DNA of 64,000 nucleotides from Asterias amurensis. Taxonomy: Eukaryota; Echinodermata; Asteroidea; Forcipulatida; Asteriidae. Each line of letters starts with the position of its first letter. Position 1 is the stretch's first letter. The stretch spans positions 17,913,501 to 17,977,500 of the forward strand of contig NC_092650.1 of assembly GCF_032118995.1 (NCBI RefSeq), given 5' to 3'. The translations under genes were made by a program, and so were the position numbers. The notes below the pieces were generated by a model. The model did no database searches. It had not been told where the DNA came from and saw nothing but the letters and a program-made list of their open reading frames with translations. Below, one piece after another: positions 8,844 to 20,955 of this stretch.

Positions 8844-11800
8844 CTATTGACTTGTGTATGGTTTTGTAGTTTCCCATTGACTTGTGATGGTTGTGTAGTT
8901 TCCCATTGACTTGGGTATGGTTGTGTCAATTCCCATTGACTTGTGTATGGTTGTGAAGTGTCCCATTGACTTGTGTATGGTTGTGTAGTTTCCCTTTGAC
9001 TTGTGTATGGTTGTGTCAATTCCCATTGACTTGTGTATGGTTGTGAAGTGTCCCATTGACTTGTGTATGGTTGTGTAGTTTCCCATTGACTTGTGTATGG
9101 TTGTGTAGTTTCCCATTGACTTGTGTATGGTTGTGTAGTTTCCCATTGACTTGTGTATGGTTGTGTAGTTTCCAATTGACTTGTGTATGGTTGTGTCAAT
9201 TCCCATTGACTTGTGTATGGTTTTGTCAATTCCCATTGACTTGTGTATGGTTGTGAAGTGTCCTATTGACTTGTGTATGGTTGTGTAGTTTCCCATTGAC
9301 TCGTGTATGTTTGTGTAGTTTCCCATTGACTTGTGTATGGTTGTGTAGTTTCCCATTGACTTGTGTATGGTTGTGTAGTTTACCATTGACTTGTGTATGG
9401 TTGTGTAGTTTCCCATTGACTTGTGTATGGTTGTGTAGTTTCCCATTGACTTGTGTATGGTTGTGTAGTTTCCCATTGACTTGTGTATGGTTGTGTCAAT
9501 TCCCATTGACTTGTGATTAGTTGTGAAGTGTCCCATTGACTTGTGTATGGTTGTGTAGTTTCCCATTGACTTGTGTATGGTTGTGTTGTTTACCATGGAC
9601 TTGTGTATGGTTGTGTAGTTTCCCATTGACTTGTGTATGGTTTTGTCAATTCCCATTGACTTGTGTATGGTTGTGAAGTGTCCTATTGACTTGTGTATGG
9701 TTGTGTAGTTTCCCATTGACTCGTGTATGGTTGTGTAGTTTCCCATTGACTTGTGTATGGTTGTGTAGTTTCCCATTGACTTGTGTATGGTTGTGTAGTT
9801 TACCATTGACTTGTGTATGGTTGTGTAGTTTCCTATTGACTTGTGTATGGTTGTGTAGTTTCCCATTGACTTGTGTATGGTTGTGTCAATTCCCATTGAC
9901 TTGTGATTGGTTGTGAAGTGTCCCATTGACTGGTGTATGGTTGTGAAGTGTCCCATTGACTTGTGTATGGTTGTGTAGTTTCCCATTGACTTGTGTATGG
10001 TTGTGTAGTTTACCATGGACTTGTGTATGGTTGTGTAGTTTCCCATTGACTTGTGTATGGTTGTGTAGTTTCCCATTGACTTGTGTATGGTTGTGTAGTT
10101 TCCCATTGACTTGTGCATGGTTGTGTTGTTTCCCATTGACTTGCGTATGGTTGTGTAGTTTCCTATTGACTTGTGTATGGTTGTGTAGTTTCCAATTGAC
10201 TTGTGTAAAATGGTTGTGTAGTTTGCCATTGACTTGTGTATGGTTGTGTCAATTCCCATTGGCTTGTGTATGGTTGTGAAGTGTCTTATTGACTTGTGTA
10301 TGGTTGTGTAGTTTCCCATTGACTTGTGTATGGTTGTGTCAATTCCCATTGACTTGTGTATGGTTGTGTCAATTCCCATTGACTTGTGTATGGTTGTGTC
10401 AATTCCCATTGACTTGTGTATGGTTGTGTCAATTCCCATTGACTTGTGTATGGTTGTGAAGTGTCCCATTGACTTGTGTATGGCTGTGTAGTTTCCCTTT
10501 GACTTGTGTATGGTTGTGTAGTTTCCCATTGACATGTGTATGGTTGTGTCAATTCCCATCGGCTTGTGTATGATTGTGTAGTTTCCCATTGACTTGTGTA
10601 TGGTTGTGTAGTTTCCCATTGACTTGTGTATGGTTGAGTAGTTTCCCATTGACTTGTGTATGGTTGTGTAGTTTCCCATTGACTTGTGTATGGTTGTGTA
10701 GTTTCCCATTGAATTGTGTATGGTTGTGTCAATTCCCATTGACTTGTGTATGGTTGTGTCAATTCCCATTGACTTGTGTATGGTTGTGTCAATTCCCATT
10801 GACTTGTGTATGGTTGTGTAGTTTCCCATTGACTTGTGTATGGTTGTGTAGTTTCACATTGACTTGTGTATGGTAGTGTAGTTTCACATTGACTTGTGTA
10901 TGGTTGTATTTAGTGTCCTATTGACTTGTGTATGGTTGTGTAGTTTCCCATTGACTTGTGTATGGTTGTGTAGTTACCCGTTAATTGTGTATGGTTGTGA
11001 AGTGTCACACTGACTAGTGTATGGTTGTCTAGTTTCCCATTGACTTGTGTATGGTTGTATAGTTTCCCATTGACTTGTGTATGGTTGTGTAGTTTACCAT
11101 TGACTTGTGTATGGTTGTGAAGTGTCCCATTGACTTGTGTATGGTAGTGTAGTTTCCCATTGACCTGTGTATGGTTTTGTAGTTTCCCATTGACTTGTGT
11201 ATGGTTGTGTAGTTTCCCATTGACTCGTGTATGGTTTTGTAGTTTCCCATTGACTTGTGATGGTTGTGTAGTTTCCCATTGACTTGTGTATGGTTGTGTC
11301 AATTCCCATTGACTTGTGTATGGTTGTGAAGTGTCCCATTGACCTGTGTAAGGTTGTGTAGTTTCCCTTTGACTTGTGTATGGTTGTGTTGTTTCCCATT
11401 GACATGTGACTGGTTGTGTCAATTCCCATTAACTTGTGTATGATTGTGTAGTTTCCCATTGACTTGTGTATGGTTGTGTAGTTTCCCATTGACTTGTGTA
11501 TGGTTGTGTAGTTTCCCATTGACTTGTGTATGGTTGTGTAGTTTCCCATTTTCTTGTGTATGGTTGTGTAGTTTCCCATTTTCTTGTGTATGGTTGTGAA
11601 GTGTCCCATTGACTTGTGTATGGTTGTGTAGTTTCCCATTGACTTGTGTATGGTTTTGTAGTTTCCCATTGACTTGTGTATGGTTGTGTAGTTTCCTATT
11701 GACTTGTGTATGGTTTTGTAGTTTCCCATTGACTTGTGTATGGTTGTGTAGTTTCCCATTGACTTGTGTATGGTTGTGTCAATTCCCATTGACTTGTGTA

Positions 11801-12055
11801 TGGTTGTGAAGTGTCCCATTGACTTGTGTATGATTGTGAAGTGTCCCATTGACTTGTGTATGGCTGTGTAGTTTCCCATTGACTTGTGTATGGTTGTGTA
11901 GTTTCCCATTGACTTGTGTATGGTTGTGTAGTTTCCCATTGACTTGTGTATGGTTGTGAAGTGTCCCATTGACTTGTGTATGGTTGTGTAGTTTCCCATT
12001 GACTTGTGTATGGTTTTGTAGTTTCCCATTGACTTGTGTATGGTTGTGTAGTTTC
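8844..12055. repeat. Higher-order repeat unit 1 of the minisatellite
   Basis: The order of unit variants in this 3,212-bp block is repeated from 12056: rare markers such as the 28-bp unit 'TTACCCGTTAATTGTG' (10975 and 14187) and 'GTATTTAGTGTCC' (10906 and 14118) are 3,212 bp apart. Confidence 0.75.
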
Positions 12056-15000
12056 CTATTGACTTGTGTATGGTTTTGTAGTTTCCCATTGACTTGTGAT
12101 GGTTGTGTAGTTTCCCATTGACTTGGGTATGGTTGTGTCAATTCCCATTGACTTGTGTATGGTTGTGAAGTGTCCCATTGACTTGTGTATGGTTGTGTAG
12201 TTTCCCTTTGACTTGTGTATGGTTGTGTCAATTCCCATTGACTTGTGTATGGTTGTGTCAATTCCCATTGACTTGTGTATGGTTGTGAAGTGTCCCATTG
12301 ACCTGTGTAAGGTTGTGTAGTTTCCCTTTGACTTGTGTATGGTTGTGTTGTTTCCCATTGACATGTGACTGGTTGTGTCAATTCCCATTAACTTGTGTAT
12401 GATTGTGTAGTTTCCCATTGACTTGTGTATGGTTGTGTAGTTTCCCATTGACTTGTGTATGGTTGTGTAGTTTCCCATTGACTTGTGTATGGTTGTGTAG
12501 TTTCCCATTGACTTGTGTATGGTTGTGTAGTTTCCCATTGACTTGTGTATGGTTGTGAAGTGTCCCATTGACTTGTGTATGGTTGTGTAGTTTCCCATTG
12601 ACTTGTGTATGGTTTTGTAGTTTCCCATTGACTTGTGTATGGTTGTGTAGTTTCCTATTGACTTGTGTATGGTTTTGTAGTTTCCCATTGACTTGTGTAT
12701 GGTTGTGTAGTTTCCCATTGACTTGTGTATGGTTGTGTCAATTCCCATTGACTTGTGTATGGTTGTGTCAATTCCCATTGACTTGTGTATGGTTGTGTAG
12801 TTTACCATGGACTTGTGTATGGTTGTGTAGTTTCCCATTGACTTGTGTATGGTTTTGTCAATTCCCATTGACTTGTGTATGGTTGTGAAGTGTCCTATTG
12901 ACTTGTGTATGGTTGTGTAGTTTCCCATTGACTCGTGTATGGTTGTGTAGTTTCCCATTGACTTGTGTATGGTTGTGTAGTTTCCCATTGACTTGTGTAT
13001 GGTTGTGTAGTTTACCATTGACTTGTGTATGGTTGTGTAGTTTCCCATTGACTTGTGTATGGTTGTGTCAATTCCCATTGACTTGTGATTGGTTGTGAAG
13101 TGTCCCATTGACTGGTGTATGGTTGTGAAGTGTCCCATTGACTTGTGTATGGTTGTGTAGTTTCCCATTGACTTGTGTATGGTTGTGTAGTTTACCATGG
13201 ACTTGTGTATGGTTGTGTAGTTTCCCATTGACTTGTGTATGGTTGTGTAGTTTCCCATTGACTTGTGTATGGTTGTGTAGTTTCCCATTGACTTGTGCAT
13301 GGTTGTGTAGTTTCCCATTGACTTGCGTATGGTTGTGTAGTTTCCTATTGACTTGTGTATGGTTGTGTAGTTTCCAATTGACTTGTGTAAAATGGTTGTG
13401 TAGTTTGCCATTGACTTTTGTATGGTTGTGTCAATTCCCATTGGCTTGTGTATGGTTGTGAAGTGTCTTATTGACTTGTGTATGGTTGTGTAGTTTCCCA
13501 TTGACTTGTGTATGGTTGTGTCAATTCCCATTGACTTGTGTATGGTTGTGTCAATTCCCATTGACTTGTGTATGGTTGTGTCAATTCCCATTGACTTGTG
13601 TATGGTTGTGTCAATTCCCATTGACTTGTGTATGGTTGTGTCAATTCCCATTGACTTGTGTATGGTTGTGAAGTGTCCCATTGACTTGTGTATGGCTGTG
13701 TAGTTTCCCTTTGACTTGTGTATGGTTGTGTAGTTTCCCATTGACATGTGTATGGTTGTGTCAATTCCCATCGGCTTGTGTATGATTGTGTAGTTTCCCA
13801 TTGACTTGTGTATGGTTGTGTAGTTTCCCATTGACTTGTGTATGGTTGAGTAGTTTCCCATTGACTTGTGTATGGTTGTGTAGTTTCCCATTGACTTGTG
13901 TATGGTTGTGTAGTTTCCCATTGAATTGTGTATGGTTGTGTCAATTCCTATTGACTTGTGTATGGTTGTGTCAATTCCCATTGACTTGTGTATGGTTGTG
14001 TCAATTCCCATTGACTTGTGTATGGTTGTGTAGTTTCCCATTGACTTGTGTATGGTTGTGTAGTTTCACATTGACTTGTGTATGGTAGTGTAGTTTCACA
14101 TTGACTTGTGTATGGTTGTATTTAGTGTCCTATTGACTTGTGTATGGTTGTGTAGTTTCCCATTGACTTGTGTATGGTTGTGTAGTTACCCGTTAATTGT
14201 GTATGGTTGTGAAGTGTCACACTGACTAGTGTATGGTTGTCTAGTTTCCCATTGACTTGTGTATGGTTGTATAGTTTCCCATTGACTTGTGTATGGTTGT
14301 GTAGTTTACCATTGACTTGTGTATGGTTGTGAAGTGTCCCATTGACTTGTGTATGGTAGTGTAGTTTCCCATTGACCTGTGTATGGTTTTGTAGTTTCCC
14401 ATTGACTTGTGTATGGTTGTGTAGTTTCCCATTGACTCGTGTATGGTTTTGTAGTTTCCCATTGACTTGTGATGGTTGTGTAGTTTCCCATTGACTTGTG
14501 TATGGTTGTGTCAATTCCCATTGACTTGTGTATGGTTGTGAAGTGTCCCATTGACCTGTGTAAGGTTGTGTAGTTTCCCTTTGACTTGTGTATGGTTGTG
14601 TTGTTTCCCATTGACATGTGACTGGTTGTGTCAATTCCCATTAACTTGTGTATGGTTGTGTAGTTTCCCATTGACTTGTGTATGGTTGTGTAGTTTCCCA
14701 TTGACTTGTGTATGGTTGTGTAGTTTCCCATTGACTTGTGTATGGTTGTGTAGTTTCCCATTGACTTGTGTATGGTTGTGTAGTTTCCCATTGACTTGTG
14801 TATGGTTGTGTCAATTCCCATTGACTTGTGTATGGTTTTGTAGTTTCCCATTGACTTGTGTATGGTTGTGTAGTTTCCTATTGACTTGTGTATGGTTTTG
14901 TAGTTTCCCATTGACTTGTGATGGTTGTGTAGTTTCCCATTGACTTGGGTATGGTTGTGTCAATTCCCATTGACTTGTGTATGGTTGTGAAGTGTCCCAT

Positions 15001-15267
15001 TGACTTGTGTATGGTTGTGTAGTTTCCCTTTGACTTGTGTATGGTTGTGTCAATTCCCATTGACTTGTGTATGGTTGTGAAGTGTCCCATTGACTTGTGT
15101 ATGGTTGTGTAGTTTCCCATTGACTTGTTTATGATTGTGTAGTTTCCCATTGACTTGTGTATGGTTGTGTAGTTTCCCATTGACTTGTGTATGATTGTGT
15201 AGTTTCCCATTGACTTGTGTATGGTTGTGTAGTTTCCCATTGACTTGTGTATGGTTGTGTAGTTTCC
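12056..15267. repeat. Higher-order repeat unit 2 of the minisatellite
   Basis: Second register of the block that starts at 8844. Later markers recur at offsets of 2,578 bp (14118 to 16696), so a third, shortened copy follows to about 17.6 kb. The end coordinate is set by the period, not by a visible border. Confidence 0.6.
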
Positions 15268-18200
15268 CATTGACTTGTGTATGGTTGTGTAGTTTCCAAT
15301 TGACTTGTGTATGGTTGTGTCAATTCCCATTGACTTGTGTATGGTTTTGTCAATTCCCATTGACTTGTGTATGGTTGTGAAGTGTCCTATTGACTTGTGT
15401 ATGGTTGTGTAGTTTCCCATTGACTCGTGTATGGTTGTGTAGTTTCCCATTGACTTGTGTATGGTTGTGTAGTTTCCCATTGACTTGTGTATGGTTGTGT
15501 AGTTTACCATTGACTTGTGTATGGTTGTGTAGTTTCCCATTGACTTGTGTATGGTTGTGTAGTTTCCCATTGACTTGTGTATGGTTGTGTAGTTTCCCAT
15601 TGACTTGTGTATGGTTGTGTCAATTCCCATTGACTTGTGATTGGTTGTGAAGTGTCCCATTGACTTGTGTATGGTTGTGTAGTTTCCCATTGACTTGTGT
15701 ATGGTTGTGTAGTTTACCATGGACTTGTGTATGGTTGTGTAGTTTCCCATTGACTTGTGTATGGTTTTGTCAATTCCCATTGACTTGTGTATGGTTGTGA
15801 AGTGTCCTATTGACTTGTGTATGGTTGTGTAGTTTCCCATTGACTCGTGTATGGTTGTGTAGTTTCCCATTGACTTGTGTATGGTTGTGTAGTTTCCCAT
15901 TGACTTGTGTATGGTTGTGTAGTTTACCATTGACTTGTGTATGGTTGTGTAGTTTCCCATTGACTTGTGTATGGTTGTGTAGTTTCCCATTGACTTGTGT
16001 ATGGTTGTGTCAATTCCCATTGACTTGTGATTGGTTGTGAAGTGTCTCATTGACTGGTGTATGGTTGTGAAGTGTCCCATTGACTTGTGTATGGTTGTGT
16101 AGTTTCCCATTGACTTGTGTATGGTTGTGTAGTTTACCATGGACTTGTGTATGGTTGTGTCAATTCCCATTGACTTGTGTATGGTTGTGTCAATTCCCAT
16201 TGACTTGTGTATGGTTGTGTCAATTCCCATTGACTTGTGTATGGTTGTGAAGTGTCCCATTGACTTGTGTATGGCTGTGTAGTTTCCCTTTGACTTGTGT
16301 ATGGTTGTGTAGTTTCCCATTGACATGTGTATGGTTGTGTCAATTCCCATCGGCTTGTGTATGATTGTGTAGTTTCCCATTGACTTGTGTATGGCTGGTA
16401 GTTTCCCATTGACTTGTGTATGGTTGAGTAGTTTCCCATTGACTTGTGTATGGTTGTGTAGTTTCCCATTGACTTGTGTATGGTTGTGTAGTTTCCCATT
16501 GAATTGTGTATGGTTGTGTCAATTCCCATTGACTTGTGTATGGTTGTGTCAATTCCCATTGACTTGTGTATGGTTGTGTCAATTCCCATTGACTTGTGTA
16601 TGGTTGTGTAGTTTCCCATTGACTTGTGTATGGTTGTGTAGTTTCACATTGACTTGTGTATGGTAGTGTAGTTTCACATTGACTTGTGTATGGTTGTATT
16701 TAGTGTCCTGTTGACTTGTGTATGGTTGTGTAGTTTCCCATTGACTTGTGTATGGTTGTGTAGTTACCCGTTAATTGTGTATGGTTGTGAAGTGTCACAC
16801 TGACTAGTGTATGGTTGTCTAGTTTCCCATTGACTTGTGTATGGTTGTATAGTTTCCCATTGACTTGTGTATGGTTGTGTAGTTTACCATTGACTTGTGT
16901 ATGGTTGTGAAGTGTCCCATTGACTTGTGTATGGTTGTGTAGTTTCCCATTGACCTGTGTATGGTTTTGTAGTTTCCCATTGACTTGTGTATGGTTGTGT
17001 AGTTTCCCATTGACTCGTGTATGGTTTTGTAGTTTCCCATTGACTTGTGATGGTTGTGTAGTTTCCCATTGACTTGTGTATGGTTTTGTCAATTCCCATT
17101 GACTTGTGTATGGTTGTGAAGTGTCCCATTGACCTGTGTATGGTTGTGTAGTTTCCCTTTGACTTGTGTATGGTTGTGTTGTTTCCCATTGACATGTGAC
17201 TGGTTGTGTCAATTCCCATTAACTTGTGTATGATTGTGTAGTTTCCCATTGACTTGTGTATGGTTGTGTAGTTTCCCATTGACTTGTGTATGGTTGTGTA
17301 GTTTCCCATTGACTTGTGTATGGTTGTGTAGTTTCCCATTGACTTGTGTATGGTTGTGTAGTTTCCCATTGACTTGTGTATGGTTGTGTCAATTCCCATT
17401 GACTTGTGTATGGTTGTGTCAATTCCCATTGACTTGTGGTTGGTTGTGAAGTGTCCTATTGACTTGTGTATGGTTGTGTAGTTTCCCATTGACCCGTGTA
17501 TGGTTGTGTAGTTTCCCATTGACTTGTGTATGGTTGTGTAGTTTCACATTGACTTGTGTATGGTAGTGTAGTTTCACATTGACTTGTGTATGGTTGTATT
17601 TAGTGTCCTATTGACTTGTGTATGGTTGTGTAGTTTCCCATTGACTTGTGTATGGTTGTGTCATTTCCCATTGACTTGTGTATGGTTGTGAAGTGTCCCA
17701 TTGACTTGTGTATGGTTGTGTAGTTTACCATTGACTTGTGTATGGTTGTGTAGTTTCCCATTGACTTGTGTATGGTTGTGTAGTTTCCCATTGACTTGTG
17801 CATGGTTGTGTAGTTTCCATTGACTTGCGTATGGTTGTGTAGTTTCCCATTGACTTGTGTATGGTTGTGTAGTTTTCTATTGACTTGTGTATGGTTGTGT
17901 AGTTTCCCATTGACTTGTGTATGGTTGTGTAGTTTCCCATTGACTTGTGTATGGTTGTGTAGTTACCCGTTAATTGTGTATGGTTGTGAAGTGTCACATT
18001 GACTGGTGTATGGTTGTGTAGTTTCCCATTGACTCGTGTGGTTGTGTAGTTTCCCATTGACTTGTGTATGGTTGTGTAGTTTCCCATTGACTTGTGTATG
18101 GTAGTGTAGTTTCCCATTGACATGTGTATGGTTGTATTAAGTGTCCTATTGACTTGTGTATGGTTGTGTAGTTTCCCATTGACTTGTGTATGGTTGTATA

Positions 18201-18274
18201 GTTTCCCATTGACTGGTGTATGGTTGTGTCAATTCCCATTGACTTGTGTATGGTTGCGAAGTGTCCCATTGACT

Positions 18275-18562
18275 TTTTTAGTTTGGAAGGAAATAATCTG
18301 ACACAATCGTACCTTCACATTAACCATCAACATATTCTGTGTACCTCCTGTTAGTTTTTATTATTATGAAGAGGTTTTTGATGCATTTTGGAAATAAAAT
18401 TTCTGATGTTTTTTTTTCTAAAAAAAAAAAAATAAATAAAAACAGTTGGGCGGCGATTTCGAAAGGCCTTCTAAAACTGGCGATTTTTTTTTGCGGGGGG
18501 GATGGAGCTTTGAAAAATCTCACGCACAGCTGGCCTCTGGACTTGGCATCTCTGACAACTAG
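18275..18562. repeat. Dispersed repeat fragment (family of 28711-29287)
   Basis: Shares 'CACAATCGTACCT', 'CACATTAACCA', 'TTCTGTGTACCTC' and the end 'ACTTGGCATCTCTG' with 29095-29287 in the Rab2 intron. It directly follows the minisatellite. Confidence 0.7.
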
Positions 18563-19664
18563 TTTGTGTTTGTTTACTCCGCCTAACTTAACTCCGCCCT
18601 TGTGACGTCGAGGCAAAGTTCGCCACCGCGATCGAATGGCGACCCCCGAAGGGTCAAAATATATATTTCCAGGTGACTTTAATGGCAAGGCTTCCCATTA
18701 TATTTCTGAACTGCTTCAAGTGTACACTGCATCAAGGAATCTTCGATCAAGTTCCATGCTTCTCCTCATTGAACCCAAGCCTCGACACTCTGACTTATGG
18801 GTAACAGGTCTTTTTCTTCAGCCGCACCACGCATCTGGTACATACACTCTACGATCTTGTCTTTGTACAACAAAATTCAAATCTCTTCTCAAAACATCTT
18901 ATTGTTGTCTTATTTTATTTAAAATATTCATTTTGTTTTCTTTCAAATTACTTATCTTTCAGAGCTCCGATGAAGAAGATGCGCAACCATGTCCTACCCC
19001 CGAGACAAACAATTGACAGCCGGAGGTGGCACAAGATGAACAATTCTGGTAAAGACTACCATCAGACTAAAGCAGAAGCCATTTTGTATCTGAAGGCTCG
19101 CCTCAAGCTACTCAGAATTCTCAACATCAAAGACAACGACGGGGCCTTCCAGATGTAGACAGGTCTTCCTAACTATGCCGTCTTCAAAGTTTTGCACGAC
19201 TATCTGAAACCCAATTCAAAATGTTCGGGAAAGAACACACTTTTACTTATACAGGAAGGTTGCCGAAAAGTGGTAATTTGCTGTTTGGCTTTCAAAGGAC
19301 CGCCCGCCGTTTTGGTTTAGTGCACACGTCCAACGTGTCATCCGGGCATTTGTCTTGTCAACACCTTTCGCTATTGGCATCTATAGGCCTAAATATAATA
19401 AAGTGAAAACCACTTTCTCCAATTATATTTTTTTTAAATTCATTTGAAATGTTTTTGAGACAAACTATGTGATTGTTGCATAATTATTAACACCTAGTAT
19501 GAATATAGAGGTTGCGGTTGAAGTGAAAGTTTTCGCTGCATTCGATTAAAATGTACACGATATGCATGTGGTACTTTTCTAATGAAATTGTTTAAATTAA
19601 GATTTTTAAAACAATGAATAATTCCAAACCGTAGCACCGTCAAACTTTCATAAACTAATTCCTC
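18563..19664. other. Unassigned stretch upstream of HSF5-like gene
   Basis: Holds only short frames (for example 18636-19016 and 18970-19158 on the plus strand) with no recognised domain. AT-rich from 19400. Confidence 0.4.
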
Positions 19665-19685
19665 AGACAGTTTTGCAAACTGTCT
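19665..19685. other. Short perfect hairpin
   Basis: AGACAGTTT-TGC-AAACTGTCT, 9-bp stem and 3-nt loop. Confidence 0.7.
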
Positions 19686-19720
19686 GTTATATTTATGAAT
19701 CTATTTCATAACAAAGATTT

Positions 19721-19775
19721 AAAGGGGAGTGTAAAAGAGGAATAACGAAACGATTCCTCTTTTATATTCCCCTTT
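19721..19775. other. 23-bp-arm inverted repeat
   Basis: Left arm 19721-19743 and right arm 19753-19775 are complementary with two mismatches (AAAGGGGA...AAAAGAGGAAT). It lies about 350 bp upstream of the HSF5-like start codon; role unknown. Confidence 0.75.
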
Positions 19776-20034
19776 GTTTCTTTGTTGTTATTTAATTTTG
19801 AAAAGCCCGCCCCGCCCATCGAATGTTCGTCGTATAACTAGAATCAAATTGTATTCCACGCGCTCGCGTAGTACTTGTACACGTACGCGCTAAAACTGCT
19901 GTCACACGCATCGCGCTTGCTTCATACAAAATAGAGTGCCCTCCAATGCGTGCGCGTGTCAATGAGTGCATCATGCGCGTTTGAGCGCGTGGCGGGTTGA
20001 TTGCGCGCGTTTGAAAAAACTCATTTTTTTCGAG

Positions 20035-20044
20035 AGAATGTTCA
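20035..20044 (+). promoter_or_regulatory. Minimal heat-shock-element-like dyad
   Basis: AGAATGTTCA matches the nGAAnnTTCn dyad bound by heat shock factors, 80 bp before the HSF5-like ATG. Only two of the usual three pentamers are seen, so autoregulation is only a possibility. Confidence 0.25.
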
Positions 20045-20123
20045 TTTCCCATTCTTTGCGTACCGTACAAACAGGTATTCTTTCGTGTTCTTGCGGACAT
20101 TCCTATCGACTATTAATTTTATC

Positions 20124-20955
20124 ATGAGTTCTTCAAGCTCAGCTTCACTCGGTGCCGTTTCTTGCCCAATCAACTCCAACACATTCCCCGGAAAGTTGTG
20201 GAAACTAGTGAACGGCGGACGGTTCCAGTCCATCGGCTGGAGTAACGCTGGAACTTGCGTTGCAATCAACGGCACGACCTTCAAGAATGAGGTCCTCTAC
20301 AATGAAGAATTCAGCGTTTTCAAAACGCAGAACTTCTCTAGTTTCGTCCGGCAGCTCAACCTGTACGGATTCCGGAAACTGGCGGCAGTTTCCACCAAGG
20401 AGAGCATGTCCGGGGAGGACGTCCACCATTTCCAGAACCCTTTCTTCAATCGGAACCGTCCGGAATTATTAGGCCACGTTCGCCGGGCTGGCAATCGACG
20501 TCGAGGAGGAAGCGAGAATGCCGAGAACTCGTATTTCACCACCATCCCTTACAACCGATTTGGCCATCTGTCCTCGGGCTGTCGTAACTCGCAGACATTG
20601 TTCCACCACCAGGGAGCGACTTATGCCCCGGTCAAGTCCGAACCTCTTCATGATATTCACAATCGCTTCAGCCCGTACCAGCAGACACCGTTCACCACTA
20701 GCACTGTCCAACCGAATTGCTACGGTCCCTCCTCGTGGAGCCCAAGTGTCAACGGAGCGGGAGTCGGCGGCCTTCACGGCCTGACGTTGATCGCGAGCAC
20801 GGTCAGCGGGTCTCTCACGGCAACTTGCCCGGCAGAGCCCCGGCAAGTCGACTTCCCTACGCTATTCAACCAACAGGGGCAGCTGAAGAAATTTGTCGTC
20901 ATCCAAGAAGCTGACATTGGCCAAAGCTTTATGGGCAGTGTGCAGAATCCAGGCG
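20124..20955 (+). CDS. HSF5: HSF5-like exon 1 (DNA-binding domain)
   Basis: 277 codons plus one base; ends at GCG|GTAAGT. Contains the whole winged-helix domain, so binding capacity is encoded by one exon. Confidence 0.88.

Larger units (their letters stand above)
7888..18274. repeat. 10.4-kb minisatellite, 30-bp unit
   Basis: About 345 tandem units of a 30-bp motif containing TTGACTTGTGTATGG followed by TTGTG and a variable six to eight bases. Three main unit types differ at that variable part: TAGTTTCCCA, TCAATTCCCA and AAGTGTCCCA. Because 30 is divisible by three, long frames with a 10-residue period appear in several frames on both strands (minus-strand units read MGNYTTIHKS, MGIDTTIHKS, MGHFTTIHKS). 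Units of 28, 29, 31 and 33 bp shift these frames, so coding is unlikely. Unit order is itself repeated at about 3.2 kb. Confidence 0.97.

Noticed and set aside
8331..10829. Long frames of decapeptide repeats on the minus strand
   Set aside because: They are a by-product of a stop-free 30-bp unit; frames are broken by 28-, 29- and 33-bp units and comparable frames exist on both strands.
7888..18274. CRISPR-like array
   Set aside because: Units are contiguous with no unique spacers, and the DNA is clearly animal.
18636..19016. 126-codon frame upstream of the HSF5-like gene
   Set aside because: Composition becomes hydrophobic and AT-driven in the second half; no family match or splice context.
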